Assembly: GCA_014338405.1 (NCBI GenBank)
Contig: JTDE01001322.1
Location: 5,294 to 69,293, forward strand
DNA from: Paragonimus skrjabini miyazakii
Taxonomy: Eukaryota > Platyhelminthes > Trematoda > Plagiorchiida > Troglotrematidae
DNA: 64,000 nt
Reading direction: 5' to 3'
Shown: positions 10,225 through 19,982 of the stretch, piece after piece
How the letters are laid out: every line of letters starts with the position of its first letter
How positions within the stretch are numbered: position 1 is the first letter of the stretch
Made by a program: the position numbers and the translations under genes
Notes under the pieces: generated by a model
Databases searched by the model: none
Seen by the model: only the letters and a program-made list of their open reading frames with translations
What the model was told of the DNA's origin: nothing

Positions 10225-10545
10225 CTGTCAAGGAAGTCATAATCGCGGGGTTATCGATTGGAGTTAACAGACAGTAACTTTGTCCCCATTTCGAGACGAT
10301 CGGGCAACCTGATCATTACCCACAAGCGAAAGTGGTTGTGCGTTCACATATGATAATTCGGTCGTGCCTAACCTGAGGTCAATGGCGCAGTGGTAAACAC
10401 GGTTGCCTCATGAACAGCGTGTCCATGGTTCAAGTCCCCGCAGTGGCGATGATATGCACTACTGACGAGCTCTAATGGGAGCGAAACTCGAGTCTAGTGA
10501 TTTTTTTCGTAAGGGGTCGACTGGAAAGTCTACAATGATAATAGG
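10225..10545 (+). mobile_element. tRNA-derived SINE (family 1), right arm of a head-to-head pair
   Basis: Plus-strand copy with the same module order as the left arm: a 5' unit including AGTTAACAGACAG near 10263, a tRNA-like promoter (box A TGGCGCAGTGG at 10383-10393, box B GGTTCAAGTCC at 10427-10437), an intact-looking hammerhead at 10455-10499, then a T run and the start of the shared tail (GTCGACTGGAAAGTCTA near 10517). The tail diverges after about 10540. Together with the left arm it makes an imperfect palindrome of roughly 700 bases with a short spacer centred near 10210-10220. Confidence 0.85.
10455..10499 (+). ncRNA. Hammerhead ribozyme, complete core with short stem III
   Basis: Stem I is CACTA (10457-10461) paired with TAGTG (10495-10499). 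The core CTGACGA is at 10462-10468 and GAAA at 10483-10486. Stem II is GCTC (10469-10472) paired with GAGC (10479-10482), with a six-base loop. Stem III is only two pairs (A10486-T10493, C10487-G10492) around a four-base TCGA loop, and predicted cleavage follows C10494 in GTC. All conserved core positions fit. Very short, palindromic stem III forms are known in schistosome and newt satellite hammerheads, where dimers are favoured. Confidence 0.85.
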
Positions 10546-10560
10546 TTGAGTGAACTGGGC

Positions 10561-11096
10561 GGACATGGGTCAATTCTGGCATCCCGGAAGTTTCATGCTT
10601 GAACTGCTTCAGCGACATTTTCTCCTTTCTTAACAGACCTTCTTTCAACTTAAAACGTTACCCTAATTTCCTTGGTTGCAATTTACTTATTATCCGGATT
10701 GCACATTTGACGAAGACTCAAGTTTTCGACAGAAACAGTCCAGTTATTTCTGCTATACGAAATAAATCGAAAACCGCCTAAGGTTCCGGCACAGTCACTC
10801 ATCAATCCGGGTGGATCCAATCACTTTGATGTTCGAACAACCTACTCTTCGAAAATCAGCCATTTATCGACGACATTCTAAGGTGCAGGGGGCGGTGGGT
10901 AAGAAGTACTTAAGACTTCTTGGTATACAGTGACAAAATGACTCAGGTAGGCACTGTGTTGGTTGTTTTCATCGTAGCTCTAGTAAGACTTACTGGGCGT
11001 CGGTTCCAGATATTGTACCCAGTTGCCTCTTATATCCTTTTGTTTGCCCATAAAAAGGGTCCTAGTTAGTAGGTTTTAGAAACTCTGACTTTTTTC
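10561..11096. other. Unassigned DNA upstream of the Mutator-like relic
   Basis: No coding motif recognised. The 5' end of the Mutator-like transposon should lie here, but I could not identify a terminal inverted repeat. Confidence 0.5.
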
Positions 11097-13711
11097 TTGT
11101 TAACACGTACCGTAATGCCTAAGATCACCAGAACATCTCACGAAGTTACTGATAATAGCACGGCCGGGCCCCAACTAAATGAGTTTCCGTGCGGTAACCA
11201 CAGTTGCTTTCTGGAAGTGTGGGAGACCAGTATCTGTTTTGACACGCGAAACGTTTGGTTTCAGCCTAAATGCAGTAAACTGGACGATCGTGCTTACAAG
11301 TTATATAGGGAACATTCGATTCTGGAATGTGTATGCCCAATTATTATCGTTTGTATCCTAGGGTTTAAGAATCTAAGCAATCCTGTCTCAACACTGTTAG
11401 TTCCAGAGGACAGTAAAAGTGTGCACATATTGCAGGTCACGATTTCATGTGGTTCGAGGAGATGCGTATCTGGCTGTGAGTTCCTTCGAGTTGGAGCACA
11501 ACTACCCTCTCAATCGTCTGCTATATGATTCCCAGCCTACGAATCGTGGACTCACCGCCGGTGAACTGAACGAATGCGGGAGTCTATTCCAGTACAATAC
11601 ACCAACTGCTGACATTAAACACTATATGGCGGATGTTTACGGGGAGTTTATCATAACCACTGGCCATGGAAACATCAGCCGCAAGTTAAAGCCTGCAATG
11701 TCAAGTGAGTCTGTTGCGTAAGATTGGTCACGGAACATTGGAGAACCTCGATGAAGTGCTGTCTGTGATTAGTGCGATAGGTGTGGTGCTCACTGTGCAG
11801 GATAACGGCAACAGATGTATGCATATCTGCTTTGCCCAGCGAACGCAGGTCGAACTGTTCCGACGTTTCTCGCATGCTGTGAACGTGGACGCCACCCACG
11901 GGACAAACCGGCACAAGTATTTCATTGTATATTTCCTCATACTTTCGAAGCTGGAAGTTATTTCAGTTCCTCGTAACAGACGGTATGGGATATAGCCGAC
12001 CCGTGATATACAGGTACGTTCGTAGTGAAACGTATGCTTCACTACGTAGACTTTTCGAACTTTTCCGTGAAGTGATGGGCGATCAAATTGCAGTGAAAAC
12101 ATTTGTTATGGATAAGATGGCTGCACAAGTGAGGGCAACACGTGGTGTTCGGTTAAGAAATCCTATTGTGTTATTTTCATGAACGTGATGCCGTACCCAA
12201 GCATGTAATTGGGCAAAATTCGTCCGTCATATTTGTTCAAAGACCAACTTTTCGCAGTCGTTTTCTCTTCCAACGAATGGCAACGGCATACAGTGGGGAA
12301 GAGCAAGTTGCACGGTTACGTTGTTTACCGTAGGTTCAAACATGATTTGTATATCCTCGGCCGAACGGATTGGAAGTTTCTGAAGTGTTTGTTGTGTAAT
12401 TGGCTTTACATCAAGCCGAAGTGAGCCATCCATGCGCAAAGCGATTTTGTCCACTTTGGCAATCGAACGAATAATAAGCTGGAAAACGCAAACATGCAGT
12501 TGAAGAAGAGGTAGCACCCAAGAGACTTCCTAACCGTCGCCATTCAGAAAATATGAATTACCAGTGAGTGGCTGATGCCAGAGTACGAAAAACAAACGAC
12601 CTATGGGTGCGATCGTCGTGAGGTTGTGGATGTCGACTGGTACGTGAAGAACATTGTTCTCAGAATGACCACGTTCGCAAGTCATCTTGTCCAAAATTAC
12701 CTGAAAGGATAGACTCCACGACTCCATTTTGTAACAGTATCAGATTGCAAGGTAATCGGTTCTTTATGAATTACCTTGAACATGGCAGCTTCGTGTGCAA
12801 CATGATGGCGACACTTTCGTCGTGGATAACGTTGAGGGCATGTGTGAATGAACATGTTATCGTACAATGTGGCTGCCATGCCTACACAGTATTTCGGTGT
12901 TTCGGAAATATTCTTACCCCAACGGTAAGGTCTTTTGTAGTTTTCATTACCCTTTACAAAGGTCACGTCCCCATCCATAAGCAGTGGCTGGCAGAGTACA
13001 ACTTGCCAATTCGCCGGCTGGTAAGCCCGCAGCTTTGGCCGTTTGTTGCAGCCAGTTTAAACCGTCACTGTAAAGCCCTGCATCAGGTACTTGAAAAGCT
13101 GCACGACTGCAACGACCGCACGGTAGTTACTTGCCTTAACAGCATTATTGCCTTTGCTAGTAACATAATGGAACGTGCAAAAACTGGCTTACCTTTATAT
13201 GACTTCCCCATGGGCTCAGCTGCAAGCGGTGTGCAACCGAGGTGGGTGAAAAAGCCTAAATCGGAGTTGCCGTGTGGACACTGCGTTGACCCCGTACAGA
13301 TGGACAGTTATTGGTGTGATGCCGATCAAGTGATATTTCACTCCAAATGTATGCCAATGTCAGACATAAACGAGTGTCTATTCTGTGGCAAACAGCTTCA
13401 GCCTCAATCGCCTGGTAAATGCACATTTTGAATCCTTATTTTTGCCAGTTCCCTCTACTTCAGCCGTTGTTCGCACTCCCCCGGTGATTATGGGAAGCAA
13501 GTCTCGCATACCAACCACAACGGATGTCGACTTAGACCGGTCCGCTGACAGTGTACCGCTTGCATACGGGCCGAAGAAAGCGCGAATCAACAAAACATGG
13601 AACGATTATCCTGTTGTTATAATGGAAGAAAGTAAGTTCCTTCATATATGCGTACACAGATTTCTTGCAGATATCAGATGCGATGAACGTGATGATGAAG
13701 ACTTCATCTGA
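11097..13711 (+). pseudogene. Mutator-like (MULE) transposase with SWIM finger, multiply frameshifted
   Basis: Blocks in order, each in a different frame: an N-terminal zinc-finger-like region (SRFHVVRGDAYLAVSSFELE near 11435, then EHNYPLNRLLYD); VNVDATHGTN at 11881-11915 with the first catalytic Asp; FLVTDGMGYSRPVIYRYV near 11955; TFVMDKMAAQ near 12100 with the second Asp; LLCYFHERDAVPKHV near 12165; a SWIM-type CGCHAYTVFRC near 12868 (its usual His replaced by Gly); then KGHVPIHKQWLAEYNL near 12960. A Cys/His-rich C-terminus (CGHC to CLFCGK) lies near 13275-13390. The DATH motif and block order identify a MULE transposase. At least four frame changes make it inactive. The 13385-13711 frame may be its C-terminal tail or flank. 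Confidence 0.85.
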
Positions 13712-13904
13712 TACACAGTTTCAATCATCCGGAAGGATATCCACAACACATAAAAACCGAAGGCTACATTCTGTGTTGGAAAAAAACAGAGGATGTTTGT
13801 AGACTTATCCATACTTTTCAAATACATAATTCAAGATTCTATTCCCACGTTTTCGTTCCCCGTGACTTCACTCGTCCACCTATGTGTTGGGCATACTCGT
13901 AAGG

Positions 13905-14135
13905 TAAGACAAATGGACGGAGCAATTATAAGTGTCTGAAAGTGGAGTGCAGTTTGGTTTAACTCGTGAGTTAGGACAAATTGACAGGGCAGTTATAGGT
14001 GTCTAAGCGTGGAGCACAGTTTGACATAATTTAAGTCAACTGGACGGAGCAACTACCAAGGTGAATAAGTGCGGCATAGTTAGGCGTTGATCATGGCCCA
14101 AGTCAGCCGGACGGAGCAGCTACAAATTTCAGCGC
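13905..14135 (+). repeat. Tandem array of a roughly 67-bp repeat, array 1
   Basis: Four imperfect units are aligned by TGGACGG-like anchors at 13914, 13981, 14041 and 14108, giving periods of 67, 60 and 67 bases. The last units contain GCGTTGATCATGGCCCAAGT followed by GGACGGAGCAGCTAC, which is the reverse complement of the unit in array 2. The two arrays are therefore inverted copies on either side of the Merlin-like relic. Confidence 0.75.
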
Positions 14136-14224
14136 AAGACATATGAATCGGAATAACCAACGCGAGCAATAATGTCGACGTATATTATATAATTAACATT
14201 TTCGTATGAGGCAACGTTAGCAAC

Positions 14225-14973
14225 AGTTTGTCGATCATGTTTCCAAGATTTCGTTTTCGTCAACAGGTCTCTTGAAGGTGTGACTGGAACTGCCGTTCGT
14301 TTGATTCAGATATTGCATGAAAGTGCTTCTTGGCAAAGGATCAAAGATTTTCCCGTACATCATGCTGTTCTCAGGATCCACAAAATTTTGAATGATTGAT
14401 CGTCCAGTGCTCGTAATGAACTATTTCAACCAAAGCCCTGTAGGCTCTCCATTCGTCCTTGATTATTATGGTGGTCGGCTGAAAGCGAAAGAATTGAATG
14501 ATATAATCGGCTTACTCGAACATGTCTTTGGATGAGAAATAATAAGTTGACTGTATTTCGTCTGTTTCCTGGGCAGACCACCATGAACGTTGTGAATGTT
14601 ATGCTGTTCCAGAACGTCTAGTGTAGGGAAATTGTAAATGCTTCCTTTAGCGCAAAATGGGTACTTTCAAATATGGAATCTTTTCGAACGGAATAATGTC
14701 GCCTACACGGTCCACATTTCCGTCGATAGCTATTTGCACAACCCGTGATCTAAATCCAGTTTTGAAGAATGCAGAACATTTGAAAGAATCCATAGCATCA
14801 CATTCGGATGCTGGGCTCACTGCAGTTACTACGACATCCCCATCATCGCATGCCCCTTTCCATATGCTCATTTCAAGATCCCAATGTGCCATCCCAAGAG
14901 CTCTACGGCTGTCAGACCAATGGTCGTCAGTGTGACACGGTGTTAATGACATTTCAGCGCCGGGCGAGTACAT
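14225..14973 (-). pseudogene. Merlin / ISXO2-like DDE transposase, decayed
   Basis: On the minus strand near 14480-14280 the translation contains PTTIIIKDEWRAYRAL, then HYEHWTINHSKF, then VRENL, stop, SFAKKHFHA. This matches the C-terminal half of ISXO2-like/Merlin transposases (the catalytic Asp in the SDEWRAY block, the VNHS block, then the IENLWSxxKK block with the catalytic Glu). The Trp of that last block has become TGA, and another TGA precedes it. Upstream, 14973-14647 encodes RSRVVQIAIDGNVDR, compatible with the central domain. The N-terminal Asp block is not securely located. Merlin elements are known from schistosomes. The copy is dead. Confidence 0.75.
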
Positions 14974-15189
14974 TACCCGAGAGAGATAAATTCTTCAGCG
15001 TGTTTGCATTTCATGCTTAGAATACGAATTCGCAGCCCTGGTGCTTAGGGTATGTGCGGTGATGGGGCAGTCGAAAGGTTATTCCCGTTAACTGTTCCGC
15101 ATACTTCAGAACTAGATTTAGGTCACGGGGTGTGCAGATAAGAAGGCTGTCTCGGAGCCGATCAACGAAAGCCGGCCACAGATTACGTA

Positions 15190-15460
15190 GTATATGAAAG
15201 GTTTTGCGTTCACACTAGTAGCTGCTCCGTCCAGTTCACCTAAGCTATGATCAACGCTCTAGTATGCAGTATGCGTTCAGGCCAGTAGCTGTATTGTTCA
15301 GTTCACTTAAGCTATGAGCGGCGCATGATTATGCCACATGTAATGACCTCACTGGGTGCTCCATCTAGTTCACCTAAGCTATGATCAACGCGTGAGTATG
15401 TAGTATGCGTCCACACAAGTAGCTGCTCCGTCCAGTTCTCCAAAGCTATGATCAACGTTG
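15190..15460 (-). repeat. Tandem array of a 67-bp repeat, array 2
   Basis: AAGCTATGA anchors occur at 15242, 15309, 15376 and 15443, an exact 67-base period over four units. Units share CTCCGTCCAGTTCACC before the anchor and GATCAACG with AGTATGCGT after it. The unit is the reverse complement of that in array 1, about 1.1 kb away. Confidence 0.9.
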
Positions 15461-15765
15461 ATAAGATGAATATGGGACAAATCAGAATGAACGTGTATTT
15501 AGACCGTCGGGGATAAGTTATAATGATTTCCTCCAGTTCTGGCCAAAATTGAGATAACATACTGGCAGTCGTCAGTGAGTTCTGCAGCCGGCGAAAACAG
15601 ACCAACAGTCATCGGAATCATAAGCGTACATGATACGAAGATAGAAGGGTTGTAGCTGAAATGGTAGATGTGGGAATCAATGTTTTCGTCGGATAACCAA
15701 CAAACACCAAAGTTGGTCATTATCTGTCAGGAAAGTGAGCATTAACTCACGTACACACGGAAAGC
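15461..15765 (-). repeat. Dispersed repeat R, copy 2
   Basis: The reverse complement of this stretch matches 9440-9790 over about 300 bases with scattered differences. It directly continues array 2, just as copy 1 ends in one partial 67-bp unit, so the repeat and the 67-bp units belong to one element type. The minus strand encodes an ATG-initiated frame (15720-15499) with FSPAAELTDD and an overlapping frame with a hydrophobic stretch (FILICPIFILSTLIIAL). Neither is recognised. Confidence 0.7.
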
Positions 15766-16979
15766 TACGTTCAAGCGTAGTCAGTAAGCAATAAACAAAA
15801 CAATCCGCACGTTGTTACCGATGGAGTGTAACGTGTTACCCATGTTTACACCATACCGTAGGTAAAAACAAATAGATGATAACGTAGACCGTTCTCCACC
15901 GCAAATGCTATAAGGGAACCAGGTTGAACATAAAATTCAGGTGACTAACTTACCAACGACCGTGGCGGCATAGCTTTAATTAGGAACTATTGTGATATTT
16001 CGTGCACAATGCAATGCAAACGCAACGCTGTCAATTACATCTCCAAAACCACGCGAAATTTAACGTTAATACAAGATGGGAAAATGTATTCCGCCACGAA
16101 AATTCTGAAGGAAGCTTTTTCAGAACCTAAAATCTATTAGGAAAGCCAACATGATGCTTTTGTTGAAAAAGTGGCGACACATTTTTCTCAACAAAAGTGC
16201 ACATATGAACAGGTTTTAGGTATAGCTGAGTTTTCTCGTTGCAATACAATCATTATACTCGATGAAATCTTTATAGTTGTCCCGTAATATGCATTTTAAT
16301 ACTTCACTGAAAATTTGAAAAATATATTTTCATGTCTAAATAGCCGTTTTCAACTCGTTTCGGCCTTGAAGCACAATACCGGCCGTTAATTGTCGTAATC
16401 TTCCCAGCTGTCATTCTTTCTGCAGGTCACCTCGTCTTTATTCCAGCGAACATCTTAATTTTATGGAAAAGTTAACAACAGCGGTACCAACCAATGGTAA
16501 AGCATGGCGAATATAACTGATAAAACATGACTTACTTGTCCAGCTTTTGTTCATTGACCTACCTTGAAGTAGGCGTTCCTCGTGTTTGTATTTTTATAAA
16601 AAGCTCAGTATTCATGTTTCAACAACAGTTCGAAATTATAATCACGCTTTCCTGCTTAATTACTTCCAACTTCAAATAAAAGCACGTGTCTCCACGTCTA
16701 TGACACCGATTTTCATTATATTTTACCTTCAGTTGTCCGAAGTAACGTGGAATGTAATTCTGAGCTATTTTTCTATTAATCCCTATGCCACTGAATTCCC
16801 GAAAATTCCTTACTTACGTCTTCGGACGATTGAAACAAAGAAATCTTGAGGAAACAGAATTCTAAGATTTTGAGAACTGCAACATGTCACGAAATTTCAG
16901 CAACTTCTATAACCACAAACTATTTTTTAATTAAAACATAACAGAGATATTTACGGTCTACCGATTACACGTAGCCGAC
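15766..16979. other. Unassigned AT-rich DNA
   Basis: No conserved coding motif is visible. The longest frame (16586-16849, plus) is hydrophobic and unrecognised. Confidence 0.5.
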
Positions 16980-17516
16980 CGAACGTATGAGACTTGCCAA
17001 ACACAATTAGACACAAGAACACAGCACGTACATTGTCGAATCGTACAAAACAATTGCATTACAAAAGGAGGCAAAGCATGTCAGTCATGTTCATCACAGG
17101 CATGCCCAGTAATGCCCTTAACAGACATACTAACAAGTTTCAAGATAACAGAAGGATCCAGCCCCTTCATGCGAGCGACAGAAATAAAAGATGAAATACT
17201 ACCGATGTCAACAATGAAGGAATGGTGGGGACCACCGTTACCAGTAAACGATTGTGTTATATAGTGCATAGAATCAGCTGAATTGGTAGAAATCGCAGTA
17301 AGAGCAATGAATTAAAAGTCAGAACTTAAGTTATGATCGTCACAACTGGAATGTGTAACAGAAGACTTTGATCTATCGTGATCGGATTAAATGTGCTTGC
17401 TACCACATGACTTACAGCCGTTTTACCGTCGGGTAACATTTGAATCAGGAACAGCCGCCTTTGTTGACCTTCTCGTCGTATCACGTTTTCGTTGTATGAA
17501 ATCATCCTGCGATGAT
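16980..17516 (-). pseudogene. Gypsy-type element C, left part: gag 3' end and protease
   Basis: Minus-strand relic continuing from the gag at 20508-19983 on the other side of inserted element B. It aligns along its length with B's internal sequence: GCTGTAAGTCATGTG near 17405 matches B near 19100, and the protease block FIVDIGSISSFISVARMKG (17225-17165) matches B's FIADTDSVESFISVACMKR. The protease active site DTG has become DIG. No RT follows. The element is disrupted by decay and by the B insertion. Confidence 0.75.
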
Positions 17517-17576
17517 TGTAAATCATAACGGAACACTATATGCTATTGTTGTTTTACTGCATGAATAATTACATCG
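17517..17576 (+). repeat. 5' LTR of element B, first part
   Basis: Matches 19797-19856 with few differences. It is interrupted by element A; the second part resumes at 18336. Confidence 0.8.
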
Positions 17577-17618
17577 TGTAATGTGAAACCGAAAGTGAAA
17601 AAGCGCGAGTCGTATGCC

Positions 17619-18007
17619 TTGAAATTGTTCTTTCCATTGTACTGGCAACCTAGACGAGTCAAGTAACTCGCGGAGCTCTTGGAATGTCATATCACCGATC
17701 TCGGTGGCCATCACCTGACTGTTCAACACCATGTCCAGCGCCTCGCCCGACAGGAGACAGAGGAGGGCCATTTTTCGTCGGGCAACGGGAAATTGATCGA
17801 CGTACAGCCTCGCCATGCTTTCCCACCGTCGATACGGCATCCCAAGAACAAACTTCTCTGGCATCGGCAGGGGGGAGCTGCAGCTGCTGGCTGAGAAAAA
17901 GAGATATGCTCCATCGCCTTTGTCAAAATGTTCACTGCTTCTGTCATTGCGTCAGTCGCATATTCTTCGCTCGGGTTTTGGTCAGCTTTTGTCTGTTTTA
18001 TCGGCAT
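17619..18007 (-). pseudogene. gag fragment of element A
   Basis: Starts at ATG 18007 (MPIKQTKADQNPSEEYATDA), about 60 bases after the LTR end. After an Ala/Pro-rich stretch a frameshift near 17880 leads into KFVLGMPYRRWESMARLYVD and MALLCLLSGEALDMVL, a gypsy gag core (capsid-like) pattern. It stops abruptly at 17619, where the inverted LTR fragment begins, so the nucleocapsid and pol are missing. Confidence 0.75.
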
Positions 18008-18064
18008 TTGTTCTTTTCTCTTTTTTAAAATTTTCTTCTTCAAATCCTGGCAGGATCGCCAAAA

Positions 18065-18331
18065 TGTACTATACCCGATAAGAGGGAGAACGAGGATTCG
18101 CCAGAAATCGTTTATCAAGAACACGTAACACTACTACAAAAGTAAGAAAGGGGTAAGGAACAATATGGAACATTACTTCACTGTTCGTACAGGTAGTTTG
18201 TCTTCACTTGGGGCCTCTTCTTCAGAGATAGCACAAACTGTCGACTCTGCAACATAAGGGAAGGAGGCAGGGATTAGCCGCGGTTTAAAAGCATACGGCG
18301 CGCGCTTTTTCACTTTCGGTTTCACTTTACA
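18065..18331 (-). repeat. LTR of element A (267 bases)
   Basis: On the minus strand it starts TGTAAAGTGAAACCG at 18331 and ends AGTACA at 18065. It is followed by TTTTGGCGATCCTGCCAGG, a primer-binding-like sequence typical of gypsy elements of this type, and then by the gag ATG. It shares the TGTAA start with the LTR of B but is otherwise different. Confidence 0.75.
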
Positions 18332-18335
18332 ATTG

Positions 18336-18461
18336 TACAGATACTGATTACATTACAGTATTGTGGGCTAACATGCTGCGTTATTACTACTGCGTAGAAG
18401 CTAGCTCTGGGTTTGAGCTAAGTACATTTCCGATTACTAATACGTATTCCCAACTATCGCA
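18336..18461 (+). repeat. 5' LTR of element B, second part
   Basis: Matches 19857-19982. With the first part it totals 186 bases, the same length as the 3' LTR. It ends ACTATCGCA and is followed by TTGGCGTCGCGGG. Confidence 0.85.
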
Positions 18462-18489
18462 ATTGGCGTCGCGGGTAGGATATTTCCTA

Positions 18490-19200
18490 CAATGAATTTT
18501 TGCAATATGGAAACTATGAACGTCCACTCAAGTTCACGGGAAATGGAAGATTACCTGGAACGCTTTGAAGTTTAGTGTATTACTCATAATGATATGACAG
18601 AGGAGAAGAAAACGCTGCATTTCCTCATGGTTATTGGCAAAGATGCATATTTATTGCTTAAAATCCTGGCGTTTCCCGATTTGCCTCTTTCACTTTCGTA
18701 CGATTCTTTGAAAAGTCTGCTACTGAGTCATGTTCAGCCCGTCAACTTCGAAGCAGTGGAAAGAACGAAATTCCATACTTTAATCAGAAAAGAATCTCAA
18801 GAGGTCCGTGAGTCTATTCTTCAGACCCAAGCACCAGGAGATCGATTGATTACAGGAAATAATTCCCCTTGTCTTCAACAAAAATTATTACTACTGACGG
18901 AGGCTTCTTTCCAATCGGCCAGAGCTGTCTGTTGACAATTCCAGGATTTACAGGGCGCGGTAAATGAAGAACACAAGGCCAACAATGCTGAGATGCAGGC
19001 AAATCAACAGCAACGGCAATTCGAAAAGGTAAACTGTCAGAGAAGTACGACAGTCAAACCACATCATTTTAATTCGAATTCTGTCCAATATTCTGATTGC
19101 TGTAAGTCATGTGATCATAAACCTTCTCGACTTACGTGTCTATTTCGCAATTCCAAATGCTATGAATGTGGCGAGATCGGTCACCTTTAAGCTGTCTGTC
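18490..19200 (+). pseudogene. gag of element B with CCHC zinc knuckle
   Basis: Begins at the ATG near 18491 (MNFCNMETMNVHSSSREMED), has a stop after YLERFEV, and continues in the frame from 18594 (DAYLLLKILAFPDLPLS, FHTLIRKESQEVRESI). A stop near 18935 separates the rest (FQSARAVC). A nucleocapsid knuckle CYECGEIGHL, stop, AVC lies near 19155-19203, spacing C-x2-C-x4-H-x4-C. It parallels the gag at 20508-19983 closely, which shows the two elements are one family. Several stops make it non-coding. Confidence 0.8.
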
Positions 19201-19319
19201 GTTGTCCGAAGACGTATTTTGACCAGGCTTCTTTGGATAAACAAAATGTTGCATCTGACTTGTAGTCTATTGTTTTTACTGTGACCTACTAATTCTCCTG
19301 GTTCTACGCATCACAGAGT

Positions 19320-19550
19320 ACAATCTTCTATTGTTAACGATGGTCACAAACATTTTTTCATTGCTGACACTGATAGTGTTGAGTCTTTCATTTCTGTCGC
19401 TTGTATGAAGCGGCTGGTACCTTTTGTTATTTTGAGCCCTGTTAATATGTCTGTTAACAGTATTACTGTACCTGTTTTATCTATTCTTGACGAATTGGAA
19501 TTCTCACTCGCAGATGTGCAGTCCATTGTATAAACTTGTTTATTTTTATT
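19320..19550 (+). pseudogene. Retropepsin remnant of element B
   Basis: Contains FFIADTDSVESFISVACMKR followed by a Val/Ser/Thr-rich stretch and LDELEFSLADVQS. The DTG active site of retroviral-type aspartic proteases reads DTD, so it should be inactive. It aligns with the protease of element C (17269-17081). RT sequence does not follow. Confidence 0.7.
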
Positions 19551-19796
19551 ATTGATTCTGGCCTGTCTATTATCGGTCCCAAGTACATGAAGATTTTGAA
19601 GGTCTCTCTTTAGTTGTCTGTCGAATCTTCCGAGTACGAAACTCCCGCTTCTGATTCTGTTTCAGATTCGAATTCAGTTACGGCAGTAGTACCTGCAATT
19701 GAGCCGGCGCAGAAGAGAATTCCTGAACGTGTGAAGAAGAAACAACGTCATCACTACTACCCGGACGCTAATTTGAACTGCGGCGGATGTGATGAT

Positions 19797-19982
19797 TGTA
19801 AATAATAACGGAACACTATATGCCATTGTTGTTTTACTGCATGAATAATTACATTATACAGATACCGATTACATTACAATTTCGTGGGCTGACAAGCTGC
19901 GTTATTACTACTGCGTAGAAACTAACTCCGGGTTTGAGCTAAGTACACTTCCGATTACTAACACGTATTCCCAACTATCGCA
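19797..19982 (+). repeat. 3' LTR of element B
   Basis: 186 bases, starting TGTAAATAATAACGG just after the stop of the upstream frame and ending ACTATCGCA. It lacks the A insertion and so shows the empty target site. Past its end the sequence is the gag of element C on the opposite strand. No clear target duplication of B in C is visible. Confidence 0.85.

Larger units (their letters stand above)
17577..18331 (-). mobile_element. Gypsy-type element A: LTR-gag fragment with inverted LTR ends, inside the LTR of B
   Basis: A 755-base insertion flanked by ATCG (17573-17576) and ATTG (18332-18335), a likely 4-bp target duplication with one change; the uninterrupted copy at the 3' LTR of B reads ATTA there. 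Its right end is a 267-base LTR in minus orientation. Its left end is about 42 bases of the same LTR start in plus orientation (TGTAATGTGAAACCGAAAG). Between them lies a minus-strand gag fragment. Inverted LTR ends with a truncated interior are what autointegration of a cDNA produces; this mechanism is inferred. Confidence 0.75.
17517..19982 (+). mobile_element. Gypsy-type LTR element B, internally deleted, inserted in element C
   Basis: Plus-strand element bounded by two 186-base LTRs. The 5' LTR is 17517-17576 plus 18336-18461, split by element A; the 3' LTR is 19797-19982. Both begin TGTAAAT and end ACTATCGCA. A primer-binding-like TGGCGTCGCGGG follows the 5' LTR. Internally there are gag, a CCHC knuckle and a protease remnant, then a short open tail ending GGCDDCK, stop, just before the 3' LTR. 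RT, RNase H and integrase are absent, so B would have depended on proteins from other elements. Confidence 0.85.

Noticed and set aside
10374..10445. A functional tRNA gene
   Set aside because: The A and B boxes are good, but the same unit occurs in several SINE copies with the same non-tRNA flanks, so it is a SINE promoter.
17684..18028. Plus-strand open frames over the gag of element A
   Set aside because: The minus strand has the gag motifs and an ATG correctly placed after the LTR and primer-binding site.
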